This document shows, in pieces, positions 22,147 through 22,155 of a DNA stretch of 22,155 nucleotides; the stretch's first letter is position 1, and each line of letters begins with the position of its first letter. The notes below the pieces were generated by a model. It did no database searches. It was not told the origin of the DNA and saw only the letters and a program-made list of their open reading frames with translations. This DNA is from Methanomicrobiales archaeon (GTDB lineage Archaea > Halobacteriota > Methanomicrobia > Methanomicrobiales > JACTUA01). The stretch lies in assembly GCA_028678555.1 (NCBI GenBank), contig JAJRDF010000002.1, positions 1 to 22,155 on the forward strand, read 5' to 3'. The translations under genes were made by a program, and so were the position numbers.

Positions 22147-22155
22147 ACCGGGAAT

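Noticed and set aside
1..22155. tRNA or rRNA genes
   Set aside because: Scanning by eye found no T-loop GTTCRAATC-type block with a paired acceptor stem in the gaps; GTTC-like stretches seen were inside coding genes.

Overview
The window is GC-rich chromosomal DNA that reads as archaeal. The best fit is a methanogen-type euryarchaeote, probably Methanomicrobiales-like; that placement is inference. Supporting points are the archaeal entry to aromatic amino acid synthesis (two ADH/ADTH-synthase-family aldolases plus type II dehydroquinate synthase instead of DAHP synthase and AroB), a short archaeal homocysteine-nucleoside hydrolase, a ~550-residue archaeal PheT, a methanogen-type long HisF, Shine-Dalgarno sites of the GGAGG/GGTGA kind, and short AT-rich TATA-like boxes.

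Layout. 1-1335: 3' part of a large protein with four cysteine-paired repeats. 1387-1962 (-): a two-helix membrane protein. 2038-2913 (+): an OGG1-type 8-oxoguanine glycosylase. 3293-5312 (-): S-inosyl/adenosylhomocysteine hydrolase and a membrane-anchored unknown. 5416-6222 (+): HisF, whose 3' end overlaps the convergent pheT (6164-7819, -). 8094-9065 (-): a Trm-G10-type tRNA guanine methyltransferase, divergent from a long U32-family protein (9217-11832, +) whose annotated start looks damaged. 11950-12582 (+): aroD. 12950-13186 (-): a tiny protein with two cysteine knuckles. 13530-21412 (-): an eight-gene, tightly coupled aromatic operon. In transcription order it is ADTH synthase, a second ADTH-synthase/aldolase paralogue, DHQ synthase II, tyrA, pheA, aroA, a shikimate kinase-shikimate dehydrogenase fusion, and aroC.

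Together the operon and aroD supply every step from the ADTH-forming condensation to chorismate, and the prephenate-using branches to phenylalanine and tyrosine. No chorismate mutase is visible.

The most unusual feature is not a gene. Every long non-coding gap carries members of a dispersed family of GC-rich palindromic elements. I distinguish two modules, M1 (six copies) and M2 (five copies). They combine into a composite M2-M1 cassette of 134-145 bp at three places, with inverted M1 pairs at two places and a (T)TATCCTCA / TGAGGATA(A) signature at the element edges. They look like REP/MITE-like elements or structured 3'-end elements. No transposase is present in the window, and I could not search whether the family is already described.
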